Positions 9,402 to 16,446 of a stretch of DNA of 38,201 nucleotides are shown here, piece after piece. This DNA is from an uncultured Bacteroidales bacterium (GTDB taxonomy: Bacteria > Bacteroidota > Bacteroidia > Bacteroidales > Muribaculaceae), in contig URIC01000015.1 of the NCBI GenBank assembly GCA_900547755.1, positions 1 to 38,201 of the forward strand, written 5' to 3'. Numbering within the stretch: position 1 is the first letter of the stretch; each line of letters begins with the position of its first letter. Under the pieces are notes generated by a model that worked only from the letters and a program-made list of their open reading frames with translations, did no database searches and had not been told where the DNA came from. Made by a program: the position numbers and the translations under genes.

Positions 9402-11259
9402 TCCCTTCGTAATAATTTATAAATGCGTGAGAGACAAGGCGGTTGCCACCGGGTGTGGGGTAATCGCCGCTGAAATACCAGTCGCCGGGATGCGAGGGTA
9501 TGGCCTTGTGCAAATTCTCCAGACTCTGATAGACAATTTCAACCTCGGCCTTCGTACCTTCAGGAGTCAGCATACGGGCTATCATGGACGAAATCTCGGC
9601 ATCGGAGAAGGGAGCGTAAATCTCCTTTACATAGTTCACACACTGTTCTTTAGGAAGCCCCTGCTGGGCCTTGCACCTACGATAGACACTGTCTGTCACA
9701 TCCTTCATGCCACGCTCGCGCAGCAATGCTATAGCCGCCTTGAATGCGATAAATTCTCCCATACGGCTCATGTCGATACCGTAGCAATCCGGGAAGCGCA
9801 CCTGCGGGGCACTGCTCACCACTACAATCTTGCGGGGATTCAGCCTGTCCAGTATGCGTATGATGCTTTGTCTGAGGGTCGTTCCTCGGACTATGGAGTC
9901 ATCAATCACCACCAAATTATCCTTTCCGGGCCTGATTAAGCCGTAAGTGACGTCATAGACGTGGGATGCAAGGTCATCCCGGCTCTCTCCCTGCGCAATG
10001 AAGGTGCGCAGCTTTATATCTTTCCATGCCACTTTCTCACGGCGTACCCGATGCCGGAGTATCCGCTCCACCTCTGCGGAATCAAACGGATGTCCGGATT
10101 CGGCCATTTGGGTGAGTTTCTCCGTTTTACTGCTGATAAGCCGGTCTTCAAGACCGTCAATCAGTCCGTAGAAAGCCACTTCGGCAGTATTGGGAATAAA
10201 AGAAAAAACAGTGTTGTCGAGGTCGTGCCCTATGGCCTGCATCACAGAGGGAGCAAGCAATTTCCCCAGTTCCTTACGCTCGTTGTAAATATCCGCGTCC
10301 GAACCGCGCGAGAAATAAATACGTTCAAAGGAACAACGTGCATTGCCCAGAGGCTCCAATATCTGTTCAAGGCGCCAGGTGCCGTCTCGGTCCACTATCA
10401 GCGCCTCGCCGGGCTTAAGCTCCCGGACCGCATCGTTACCGAGGTTGAATGTAGTCTGTATTACAGGGCGCTCCGACGCCACCACTACCACCTCATCGTC
10501 GGCATAATAGAAAACGGGACGAATACCGCGAGGGTCCCGCATGGCCCACAGGTCACCGTTGCCTACGATACCGCATATTATATATCCGCCATCCCAGCCG
10601 GGCGCGCACCGACGAAGCACATTGGCCACATTCAGGTCGCGGGCTATGGAACCGGCCAGTTCCAGGCCTGTCTGTCCCTGAGCCTTGAAAATCTTGAACA
10701 GACGCTCGTTCTCGCGGTCCAGCCCGTGCCCCAATTGTTCCAGCAGGATAAATGTGTCGGCAAAAAGACGTGGATGCTGTCCGGTAGCCGTTATCTCGTT
10801 GAAGATTTCATCGACATTAGTCATGTTGAAATTTCCGCAAAGCAGGAGATTGCGAGCGCTCCAGTTGTTGCGACGCATGAACGGATGCACATAACTGAGA
10901 CCGGAACGGCCTGTAGTGCTGTAGCGCAAATGGCCCATGTAGACTTCTCCCTCAAAGGGTATGGAGGAGTCGTTGTGCCTGCGGGCATTGTCGATGGCGC
11001 GGTGCGCAGCCTCAAAGACTTCCTGGATAGCTCCGCTTCCCTCCGCCCTCTCCCTGAAGATGTACTCATTGCCTGGCTCGACATCCATTTTCACACAGCC
11101 GATTCCGGCACCCTCCTGGCCTCTGTTATGCTGCTTCTCCATGAGCAGATACAATTTGTTCAGTCCATAGAGGGAAGTTCCATACTTCTGTCTGTAATAT
11201 TCCAACGGTTTGAGCAGGCGGACCATCGCCACTCCACATTCATGCTTAATCAGCTCCAT
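9385..11259 (-). CDS. purF: Amidophosphoribosyltransferase-like protein (PurF family), long form
   Basis: Would transfer ammonia from glutamine to PRPP, the first step of purine synthesis. N-terminal class II glutamine amidotransferase: candidate nucleophile C8 after a 7-residue leader (MELIKHECGVAM), LRYSTTG near 111-117 and GNFNM near 142-146. C-terminal phosphoribosyltransferase loop VVIDDSIVRGT at 450-460. At 624 residues it is well above the roughly 470-510 of standard PurF, with a long extra segment between the domains and a longer C-terminus. Bacteroidales commonly carry such a long homologue beside a normal-length PurF, so the symbol is given by family; whether this copy is the committed-step enzyme is uncertain. 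It lies 24 bases downstream of smpB and overlaps the U32 gene. Confidence 0.8.
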   Translation of the reverse strand: MELIKHECGVAMVRLLKPLEYYRQKYGTSLYGLNKLYLLMEKQHNRGQEGAGIGCVKMDVEPGNEYIFRERAEGSGAIQEVFEAAHRAIDNARRHNDSSIPFEGEVYMGHLRYSTTGRSGLSYVHPFMRRNNWSARNLLLCGNFNMTNVDEIFNEITATGQHPRLFADTFILLEQLGHGLDRENERLFKIFKAQGQTGLELAGSIARDLNVANVLRRCAPGWDGGYIICGIVGNGDLWAMRDPRGIRPVFYYADDEVVVVASERPVIQTTFNLGNDAVRELKPGEALIVDRDGTWRLEQILEPLGNARCSFERIYFSRGSDADIYNERKELGKLLAPSVMQAIGHDLDNTVFSFIPNTAEVAFYGLIDGLEDRLISSKTEKLTQMAESGHPFDSAEVERILRHRVRREKVAWKDIKLRTFIAQGESRDDLASHVYDVTYGLIRPGKDNLVVIDDSIVRGTTLRQSIIRILDRLNPRKIVVVSSAPQVRFPDCYGIDMSRMGEFIAFKAAIALLRERGMKDVTDSVYRRCKAQQGLPKEQCVNYVKEIYAPFSDAEISSMIARMLTPEGTKAEVEIVYQSLENLHKAIPSHPGDWYFSGDYPTPGGNRLVSHAFINYYEGNELAR

Positions 11260-11283
11260 ATTTTCTTCGCTATATTATGCCGC

Positions 11284-11739
11284 TTACTTGTTCTTAAAAA
11301 AACGGTCCAGCTGTCGCTTGTCCTCACGCTCGCGGATACTCTGACGCTTGTCATAGACCTTCTTGCCTCTCGCTACTCCTATCACCAGCTTGGCAAGTCC
11401 TTTTTCGTTGATAAACAGACGCAGCGGAACAATTGTAAAACCGGCCTCGGCACCCGCTCTGCTCAGCTTCAATATCTCTTTTTTATTGAGAAGGAGCTTG
11501 CGGTCGCGACGCTCTACATGATTATTATAAGTGCCGTAGAAGTATTCGGCTATGTACATATTCTTGACCCATACCTCACTGTTCTCAATGAGGCAATAAG
11601 TGTCTACCAGCGAGGCCTTGTTCTGTCGGATAGATTTTATCTCCGTTCCTGTGAGAACAATGCCGGCAGTGTATGTGTCAGTGATTTCATAGTCGAAAGC
11701 GGCACGGCGATTCTTTATATTTACCTGATTCTGTTTCAT
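11284..11739 (-). CDS. smpB: SsrA-binding protein SmpB
   Basis: Partner of tmRNA in rescue of stalled ribosomes. The 151-residue length is typical. Family features visible: NRRAAFDYEI near the start, GIVLTGTEIKSIR, the central KLLLNKKEI segment, FINEKGLAKLVIGVARGKK, and the basic C-terminal tail that follows KVYDKRQSIREREDKR. The ATG at 11739 lies 7 bases after the stop of the upstream Yip1-like gene, so they are in one operon. The tmRNA gene is not in this window. Confidence 0.95.
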   Translation of the reverse strand: MKQNQVNIKNRRAAFDYEITDTYTAGIVLTGTEIKSIRQNKASLVDTYCLIENSEVWVKNMYIAEYFYGTYNNHVERRDRKLLLNKKEILKLSRAGAEAGFTIVPLRLFINEKGLAKLVIGVARGKKVYDKRQSIREREDKRQLDRFFKNK

Positions 11740-11746
11740 AGTTGTC

Positions 11747-12487
11747 TTAAGCCGGAGGCATTAAAAATGTCAGCATATAATAGATGGCGGCAGGCACTCC
11801 GAAGCAAAGAGATATCATAAGTACGGATGTCGGGGTGCGTTCCTGTTCCGGCACCCTGAGGGGAGCCAGTCCCTTGACAAGGATGTATGCACTGTAAATA
11901 GGCAGTATCATAAGCATCATGCCCAGCCAAGGCAACACCTCACATACTATGACGGAAATGGTAAGTACACACATTACCGCCATCACGAAGATTCGCCCGA
12001 ATGAGGAGTCTATCTTCGTACGGGCCACTACGGGCAGAAAGGCACGCCCGAGAAGGCACACAAGGTAATAGCCTCCGAAACCGGCCACAAAAAGGGCAAT
12101 GGCTTTCTGAAGAAGCAAACCCGTGCCCACATCAGTCTTATATATTTTGTCAATGAACCTACAGGCAGCCAAAAGGGCCAGCAAGGGATAAAAGACAATA
12201 CGGGCAAACTCTTCAGGCGAATAATGCGCAGCCTTTATCTTGCGCCAGCCTAATTTGGGAGAAATGAGCAAATGCAGAAAACCGCGCCATGGGTGCGGTT
12301 TGTGTGCATGGCTGTCGTTTTCCTCATTCTCAGTAGAATAGCATAGCTCTTTCAGGAACTTATCCTCTTCGGGAGAGCTGTCACGTCGTGTGACATTCTC
12401 CTGCCCGAGGTTGTTTCCCCTTGACTGCGCAACTCTTTTGCTTCGGGCTTTACTGTCGTCGTTATGTAAATCAGATTTTGTGACCAT
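11747..12487 (-). CDS. Yip1-like multi-pass membrane protein
   Basis: A 246-residue protein. The first 60-70 residues are polar and charged, probably cytoplasmic and poorly ordered. The conserved part starts near HLLISPKLGWRKIKAAHYSPEEF, followed by about five hydrophobic segments. This is the pattern of Bacteroidales Yip1-domain proteins next to smpB. Function is unknown. The first gene of the smpB-purF-U32 operon, it has a promoter directly upstream. The start at 12487 is only 7 bases past the -7 box, which makes the mRNA almost leaderless; no other ATG exists before the conserved part, so the annotated start is the best choice but not certain. Confidence 0.65.
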   Translation of the reverse strand: MVTKSDLHNDDSKARSKRVAQSRGNNLGQENVTRRDSSPEEDKFLKELCYSTENEENDSHAHKPHPWRGFLHLLISPKLGWRKIKAAHYSPEEFARIVFYPLLALLAACRFIDKIYKTDVGTGLLLQKAIALFVAGFGGYYLVCLLGRAFLPVVARTKIDSSFGRIFVMAVMCVLTISVIVCEVLPWLGMMLMILPIYSAYILVKGLAPLRVPEQERTPTSVLMISLCFGVPAAIYYMLTFLMPPA

Positions 12488-12494
12488 GAGAGTG

Positions 12495-12537
12495 CAAAGT
12501 TAGCAAAAATATCCCGGACACACGAATGAAGCCGGGA
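12495..12537 (-). promoter_or_regulatory. Promoter of the Yip1-smpB-purF-U32 operon with overlapping inverted repeat
   Basis: Minus-strand TAACTTTG (12495-12502) is a perfect -7 box, and a near match TTCG (12523-12526) lies 20 bases upstream. An inverted repeat TCCCGG (12512-12517) / CCGGGA (12532-12537) surrounds the -33 element and could be an operator. Confidence 0.6.
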
Positions 12538-12612
12538 CAATTTTTCACGTGTCAGACCAATGGAGATTTTTTCCAGATGCTTGTGTCGATTACTAAACAA
12601 CCCTTAAAACAA

Positions 12613-12641
12613 TGTTCCGGACACTTAGAGTATCCGGAACA
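12613..12641 (-). terminator. Intrinsic terminator after tryptophanase
   Basis: A 9-bp perfect stem TGTTCCGGA/TCCGGAACA with an 11-base loop, followed on the minus strand by TTGTTTTAAGG. It lies 38 bases after the tnaA stop. Confidence 0.65.
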
Positions 12642-12678
12642 CTGAATATTATTGATTACTATAATCCTATGTGAATTA

Positions 12679-14055
12679 TTAATCTGCAGGAGCCAGTTTG
12701 ACTGTGAAGTGACGAAGCAGAGGAGCCTCCCATACAATCTTAAGACCTTTCTTAATCTCTTTACGACGGTCGTAAACGTTCTTGATGGCGGCTGCGATTA
12801 CGTCCATGTGGTTGTTGGTGTACACACGACGGGCAATGCAGAGACGCAGGAAGTCAAGACCACCGAAGCGGTTCTCGCGGGTCACAGGGTCACGGTCAGC
12901 CAGGATGTAACCGATTTCGCAGCCACGGATACCGGCCTCGCGATACAGCTCTACCGTAAGAGTCTGAGCGGGGAACTCTTCCTTGGGCACCTCGGTAAGA
13001 ATCTTGTCGGCATCCAGGAAGATGGCGTGACCGCCTACGGGACGCTGATAGGGGATTCCGTACTCGTCAAGTTTTTTAGCCAGATACTGTACCTGACGGA
13101 TACGTGTATCAAGCATATCGAACTCAGTGTTCTCATCCAGGCCGACTGCCAGAGCGTCCATATCACGGCCGTTCATACCGCCGTATGTGACGAAGCCTTC
13201 GAAGCAAATGCAGAAGCCCTTGGCACCCTCGTACCACTCTTTGTGGCGTGTGGCGATGAAACCGCCCATGTTAACGAGACCGTCCTTTTTGGAAGACATG
13301 GTCATACCGTCGGCCAGGTCGAACATCTCACGGGCGATTTCCTTGATAGTCTTGTCGGCATAGCCTTCCTCGCGGGTCTTGATGAAGTAAGCGTTCTCAG
13401 CGAAACGGGCGGAGTCGAAAATAAGGGGCTTTTTGTACTTCTCGCACAATACGCTGACCTCGCGGAGGTTCTGCATGCTAACAGGCTGACCACCGGCTGT
13501 GTTGTTAGTGATAGTAACGATTACGAAGGGAACCTTGTCACTGTTCTCCTGGAGAACTTTCTCCAGCTTCTTGCAGTCGACGTTGCCCTTGAAGGGGTGT
13601 TCGAGCTGAGTATCCTTGGCCTCGTCGATTGTGCAATCTACAGCGAATGCCTTGCGGCTCTCGATGTGGCCCTTTGTAGTATCGAAGTGGGAGTTACCGG
13701 GAATAATGTCACCCTCGTGTACCAAATAGGAGAAGAGTACATTCTCGGCTGCACGGCCCTGGTGAGTAGGCAGTACATATTCAAAACCTGTAATTCTTGT
13801 GATGGTGTCTTTCAAGTGATAGAAAGAGCGAGCACCTGCATAGCTCTCGTCACCCATCATCATGGCAGCCCACTGGCGGTCGCTCATGGAGCCTGTGCCG
13901 CTATCAGTGATACAGTCGATGTAAACTTGGTCGCTTTTCAGCATGAAGACGTTATAGTCACACTCTTTGAGCCACTGCTCGCGCTCCTCACGGGTGCTTT
14001 TACGAAGAGGCTCTACCATCTTGATTTTCCAAGATTCTGCGAAAGGTAATTCCAT
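12679..14055 (-). CDS. tnaA: Tryptophanase (tryptophan indole-lyase)
   Basis: A PLP enzyme that splits tryptophan into indole, pyruvate and ammonia. The 458-residue sequence aligns end to end with the tryptophanase/tyrosine phenol-lyase family: TDSGTGSMSD, PTHQGRAAE, DSARFAENAYFIK and the PLP lysine in MSSKKD (K257). The choice of tryptophanase over tyrosine phenol-lyase rests on LLRHFTVKL near the C-terminus: the histidine (H449) is the tryptophanase residue (His463 in E. coli), while phenol-lyases have Phe there. The sequence also closely resembles Bacteroides tryptophanase as I remember it. Odd: LRLCIARR (A408) where relatives have a proline, IPRR. It is a single gene with its own promoter and terminator. 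No TnaC-like leader peptide and no tnaB permease are visible. Confidence 0.92.
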   Translation of the reverse strand: MELPFAESWKIKMVEPLRKSTREEREQWLKECDYNVFMLKSDQVYIDCITDSGTGSMSDRQWAAMMMGDESYAGARSFYHLKDTITRITGFEYVLPTHQGRAAENVLFSYLVHEGDIIPGNSHFDTTKGHIESRKAFAVDCTIDEAKDTQLEHPFKGNVDCKKLEKVLQENSDKVPFVIVTITNNTAGGQPVSMQNLREVSVLCEKYKKPLIFDSARFAENAYFIKTREEGYADKTIKEIAREMFDLADGMTMSSKKDGLVNMGGFIATRHKEWYEGAKGFCICFEGFVTYGGMNGRDMDALAVGLDENTEFDMLDTRIRQVQYLAKKLDEYGIPYQRPVGGHAIFLDADKILTEVPKEEFPAQTLTVELYREAGIRGCEIGYILADRDPVTRENRFGGLDFLRLCIARRVYTNNHMDVIAAAIKNVYDRRKEIKKGLKIVWEAPLLRHFTVKLAPAD

Positions 14056-14091
14056 AGTTGAGTATTAGTTTTTTAAGTCATTAATTTTCTG

Positions 14092-14122
14092 CAAAGTTAG
14101 TAAAATAAATTTATAAGTACAA
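14092..14122 (-). promoter_or_regulatory. Promoter of tnaA
   Basis: Minus-strand TAACTTTG (14092-14099) with TTG (14120-14122) 20 bases upstream. The predicted leader is about 30 bases. The region between this and the HU promoter (about 14123-14234) is AT-rich and holds no gene. Confidence 0.7.
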
Positions 14123-14234
14123 TTATTTTCAAAAAAGTTTTAACCCTATTTTTTCGCTAAATTATTAATTTGAGTTATCTGTCTATCATTCAAGCCGTAC
14201 CGGAACAGAGGGAATTTAATCTCCCGGCAGGGGC

Positions 14235-14265
14235 TTTGTATTTTCAGAAAATTTCACTAAGTTTG
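14235..14265 (+). promoter_or_regulatory. Promoter of the HU / HU-LysM pair
   Basis: TTTG (14235-14238), 19 bases, TAAGTTTG (14258-14265): both elements match the Bacteroidota consensus. The gene also has a strong GGAGG at 14286-14290 before its ATG, which is unusual for this phylum. Confidence 0.75.
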
Positions 14266-14295
14266 CAAACTCATTCCACATTTTCGGAGGTAATT

Positions 14296-14580
14296 ATGGA
14301 CAACAAGACACTCATAGAATTGGTGAGCCGCCGCAGCGGCATCAACAAGAAGGACAGCGCCCGGATGCTTGAAGCGTTGGCCGCCGCCATATCTCGCGTC
14401 ACTTCCGCCTCCGACACTGTGGCGATACCTGCTTTCGGGAACTTTGAGCCCAAAAAGAGGGCCGAAAGAGTCATGGCCGTTCCCTCTACCGGGAAACGAC
14501 TCCTGTTGCCCCCGAAAATCACACTCGGTTTCAAGCCGGCTGCTCTCTTTAAACAACAATTGCGTAATCCGGACAAATGA
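14296..14580 (+). CDS. HU/IHF-family DNA-binding protein
   Basis: A 94-residue single-domain HU-fold protein that would bind and bend DNA in the nucleoid. The N-terminal dimerisation helices are MDNKTLIELVSRRSGINKKDS and the following helix; the core motif is AIPAFGNFEPKKR. The arm tip reads VPSTG at 62-66, so the intercalating proline (P63) is kept. The C-terminal KITLGFKPAALFKQQL is typical. Start at 14296 because of the GGAGG six bases upstream and the usual family start; the frame opens earlier without an ATG. Its stop overlaps the start of the next gene (ATGA), so the two are almost certainly translated together. Confidence 0.88.
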   Translation: MDNKTLIELVSRRSGINKKDSARMLEALAAAISRVTSASDTVAIPAFGNFEPKKRAERVMAVPSTGKRLLLPPKITLGFKPAALFKQQLRNPDK

Positions 14581-15821
14581 ATGTCAAAATTTCCCTGCCA
14601 GAATTAAGTGATATGATTGCCGAGGCCACAGGCTTTGACACCAAGGCCTGTGAGATTTTCCTGCGCGACATTTTCGCCATTGTGGCGGAAACCATAGTTG
14701 CCGGAGAGAATGTGAAGGTCAAAGGGATTGGCACGTTCAAGGTCGTGACCGTAGAGCAACGCAAGAGTGTGAATGTGAACACCGGCGAGCAGATGCTCAT
14801 ACCTGAGCATCGCAAAGTTACTTTCACCCCCGACAAAGCCCTTGCAGAGGCTGTGAACAGACCCTTCGAAATGTATGAGCCTATCGAGCTTAACGACGGC
14901 GTCACCGAAGAAATGCTGAACTCGGCAGAAACGGAAGAACCGGCAAAGGCAGTTACGCAGCCCGAAGAAACGATACAACAACCCGAACCGGAACCAATTA
15001 CTGAACCGGAACCCGAAACGGAGCCAGCAAGGGAGCCGGAACATATTGCCGAACCGGAGCCGGAACCTGATTCCGAGCCTGTTCCTGAGCCTGGACAGGA
15101 GGAAGAAGAACAGACCCCGGTCCAAGAAGCGGAAGGTGTGGAGTCTCCGCAAATGGCGGAGGATGAAGATGTATATGCTCACGACTTTACAGTGCGTGAC
15201 GAGGATGATTATATAAGAAGACAGAAGCGCCGCCATTTCGGGAAGGGATTTGTTACGGGAGCTGTGTGCGCCCTGGCATTGATTGCCATTGCCTTTGTGT
15301 CCTGGCATCTTGTGTCGCCCGAGTCCTTTGACTCTCTCAAGGCAGCGTTATCCTCAGACAAAAATGTAGCTACAGTCGTGCGCCCCCAGGCACGACAAGC
15401 CGCTCCAGCAGTCAAAATTCCGAAACCAGCAAAGGCTGCCGAGAAAGTAAAACAGGAGGAAACAATAGAACCCGTCGACAATAAAGAGACTGCCAATGTG
15501 CCTACTGAAACATCCGACAGACATATTGCCGAAAAAGAAGAGACGGCAAAGGCAAAGAAAGCGCCGGCTGTGATAAACGACAAGATTACCAAGAAGCGTT
15601 TTCTGACAACCATGGCCAGGGAATACTATGGCAATTACAACCTTTGGCCGCTGATATACGATTACAACCAAGGACTGGGACATCCTGACCGTATCCGTCC
15701 CGGCACAAAAATCAAAGTGCCGAGCGCGGAGACACTCGGAATTGACCCCGAAGACCCGGCAGTAGTAAAACGAGCCAAGAAAAGGGGAGCCCAAATTTAC
15801 AGCAAATACAAAAAAAATTAA
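14577..15821 (+). CDS. Membrane-anchored HU-domain protein with periplasmic LysM-like domain
   Basis: A 414-residue fusion. Residues 1-95 are an HU/IHF fold (GIGTFKVVTVEQRKSVNVNTG; the arm-tip proline is replaced by V67). Residues about 119-180 form a repetitive Glu-Pro linker. RRQKRRH (214-220) precedes one transmembrane helix (about 224-245), which predicts HU inside and the C-terminus in the periplasm. A second Ala/Lys/Pro-rich linker follows, then a LysM/peptidoglycan-binding-like domain at about 339-382 (REYYGNYNLWPLIYDYN, RIRPGTKIKVPS) and a basic tail. By architecture it could link chromosomal DNA to the cell wall. It is coupled to the upstream HU gene by an ATGA overlap. Such gene pairs are, to my memory, found in other Bacteroidales without a known function; the tether role is inference. 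Confidence 0.85.
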   Translation: MNVKISLPELSDMIAEATGFDTKACEIFLRDIFAIVAETIVAGENVKVKGIGTFKVVTVEQRKSVNVNTGEQMLIPEHRKVTFTPDKALAEAVNRPFEMYEPIELNDGVTEEMLNSAETEEPAKAVTQPEETIQQPEPEPITEPEPETEPAREPEHIAEPEPEPDSEPVPEPGQEEEEQTPVQEAEGVESPQMAEDEDVYAHDFTVRDEDDYIRRQKRRHFGKGFVTGAVCALALIAIAFVSWHLVSPESFDSLKAALSSDKNVATVVRPQARQAAPAVKIPKPAKAAEKVKQEETIEPVDNKETANVPTETSDRHIAEKEETAKAKKAPAVINDKITKKRFLTTMAREYYGNYNLWPLIYDYNQGLGHPDRIRPGTKIKVPSAETLGIDPEDPAVVKRAKKRGAQIYSKYKKN

Positions 15822-15829
15822 ACAATTCC

Positions 15830-15860
15830 TTGCTTGCGTCACTGAAATTGACTAATTTTG
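15830..15860 (+). promoter_or_regulatory. Promoter of tRNA-Gly
   Basis: TTG (15830-15832), 20 bases, TAATTTTG (15853-15860). The tRNA begins 10 bases after the -7 box. Confidence 0.7.
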
Positions 15861-15870
15861 CAGAGCAAAT

Positions 15871-15946
15871 GCGACAATAGCTCAGTCGGTAGAGCATCAG
15901 CTTCCCAAGCTGAGGGTCGCGGGTTCGAGCCCCGTTTGTCGCTCCA
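15871..15946 (+). tRNA. tRNA-Gly (anticodon CCC), CCA encoded
   Basis: Acceptor arms GCGACAA / TTGTCGC pair fully. D arm GCTC...GAGC, anticodon stem TCAGC/GCTGA with loop TTCCCAA giving CCC (15904-15906), T arm GCGGG TTCGAGC CCCGT, discriminator T, and encoded CCA (15944-15946). Confidence 0.96.
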
Positions 15947-16016
15947 GACACGAATCGTTGAAACGCAAAGGCTATTGCAACCATCATAGCTTTCTCAACA
16001 TTGAAATGACATCTGA

Positions 16017-16310
16017 TATGAGACTCATTCAGATTTTCAACAACTCCCTATAAACTCGTCCACTATATCAATACTACCGCAACCGTTAATCTCCAACGGA
16101 TACCTGCCAATAAGATATTCCCTCACTCTACGTCGTGGAATCACAGCCTGTTACTGGCATGTGGAGGGTATAGACAAAGAGACTGAAACAAATCCTTCGG
16201 CCAACATGAGTGCCGATTGGACACTTTCCCGCAAATTTATGATTATGACTAATCTGACTTATTTCCGTCATACGCCGGCGGCATCTCAGTCCGGCAATGT
16301 AAATTCATAA
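16017..16310 (+). pseudogene. Decayed coding fragment, possibly the C-terminal end of an outer-membrane beta-barrel protein
   Basis: The stretch 15947-16446 has no intact gene. Within it one frame stays open for 97 codons, from after a TGA at 16014-16016 to a TAA at 16308-16310, with no start codon at its beginning. The translation contains alternating polar/hydrophobic runs such as ADWTLSRKFMIMTNLTYF, which look like beta-barrel strands of Bacteroidota outer-membrane proteins. The rest of such a gene is absent, so I read this as a remnant. A 34-codon ORF from ATG 16206 is an alternative. Position just after a tRNA gene fits insertion and loss of mobile DNA. Confidence 0.3.
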
Positions 16311-16339
16311 TTCACTTTTGGGATTTTAGCAAAATTTAA

Positions 16340-16371
16340 TTTGCGGATGTCGGCGATTTTTTGTAATTTCG
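16340..16371 (+). promoter_or_regulatory. Promoter of the S9 peptidase gene
   Basis: TTTG (16340-16343), 20 bases, TAATTTCG (16364-16371), one mismatch from TAnnTTTG. The leader would be about 70 bases. Confidence 0.65.
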
Positions 16372-16446
16372 CCCCAAATATCAAACCATTACCTACGCTG
16401 CTGCTAACAGCATATCTGCTTAGGACTAACAACCTTAAATTTAGTT

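Noticed and set aside
9961..11820. Long plus-strand open frame (about 619 codons) opposite purF and smpB
   Set aside because: It is antisense to two genes with clear family motifs, has no recognisable domain and no promoter. Such shadows are common in GC-rich coding DNA.
12652..14049. Long plus-strand open frame opposite tnaA
   Set aside because: Antisense over the whole length of a motif-complete tryptophanase; its composition is that of a complementary shadow.
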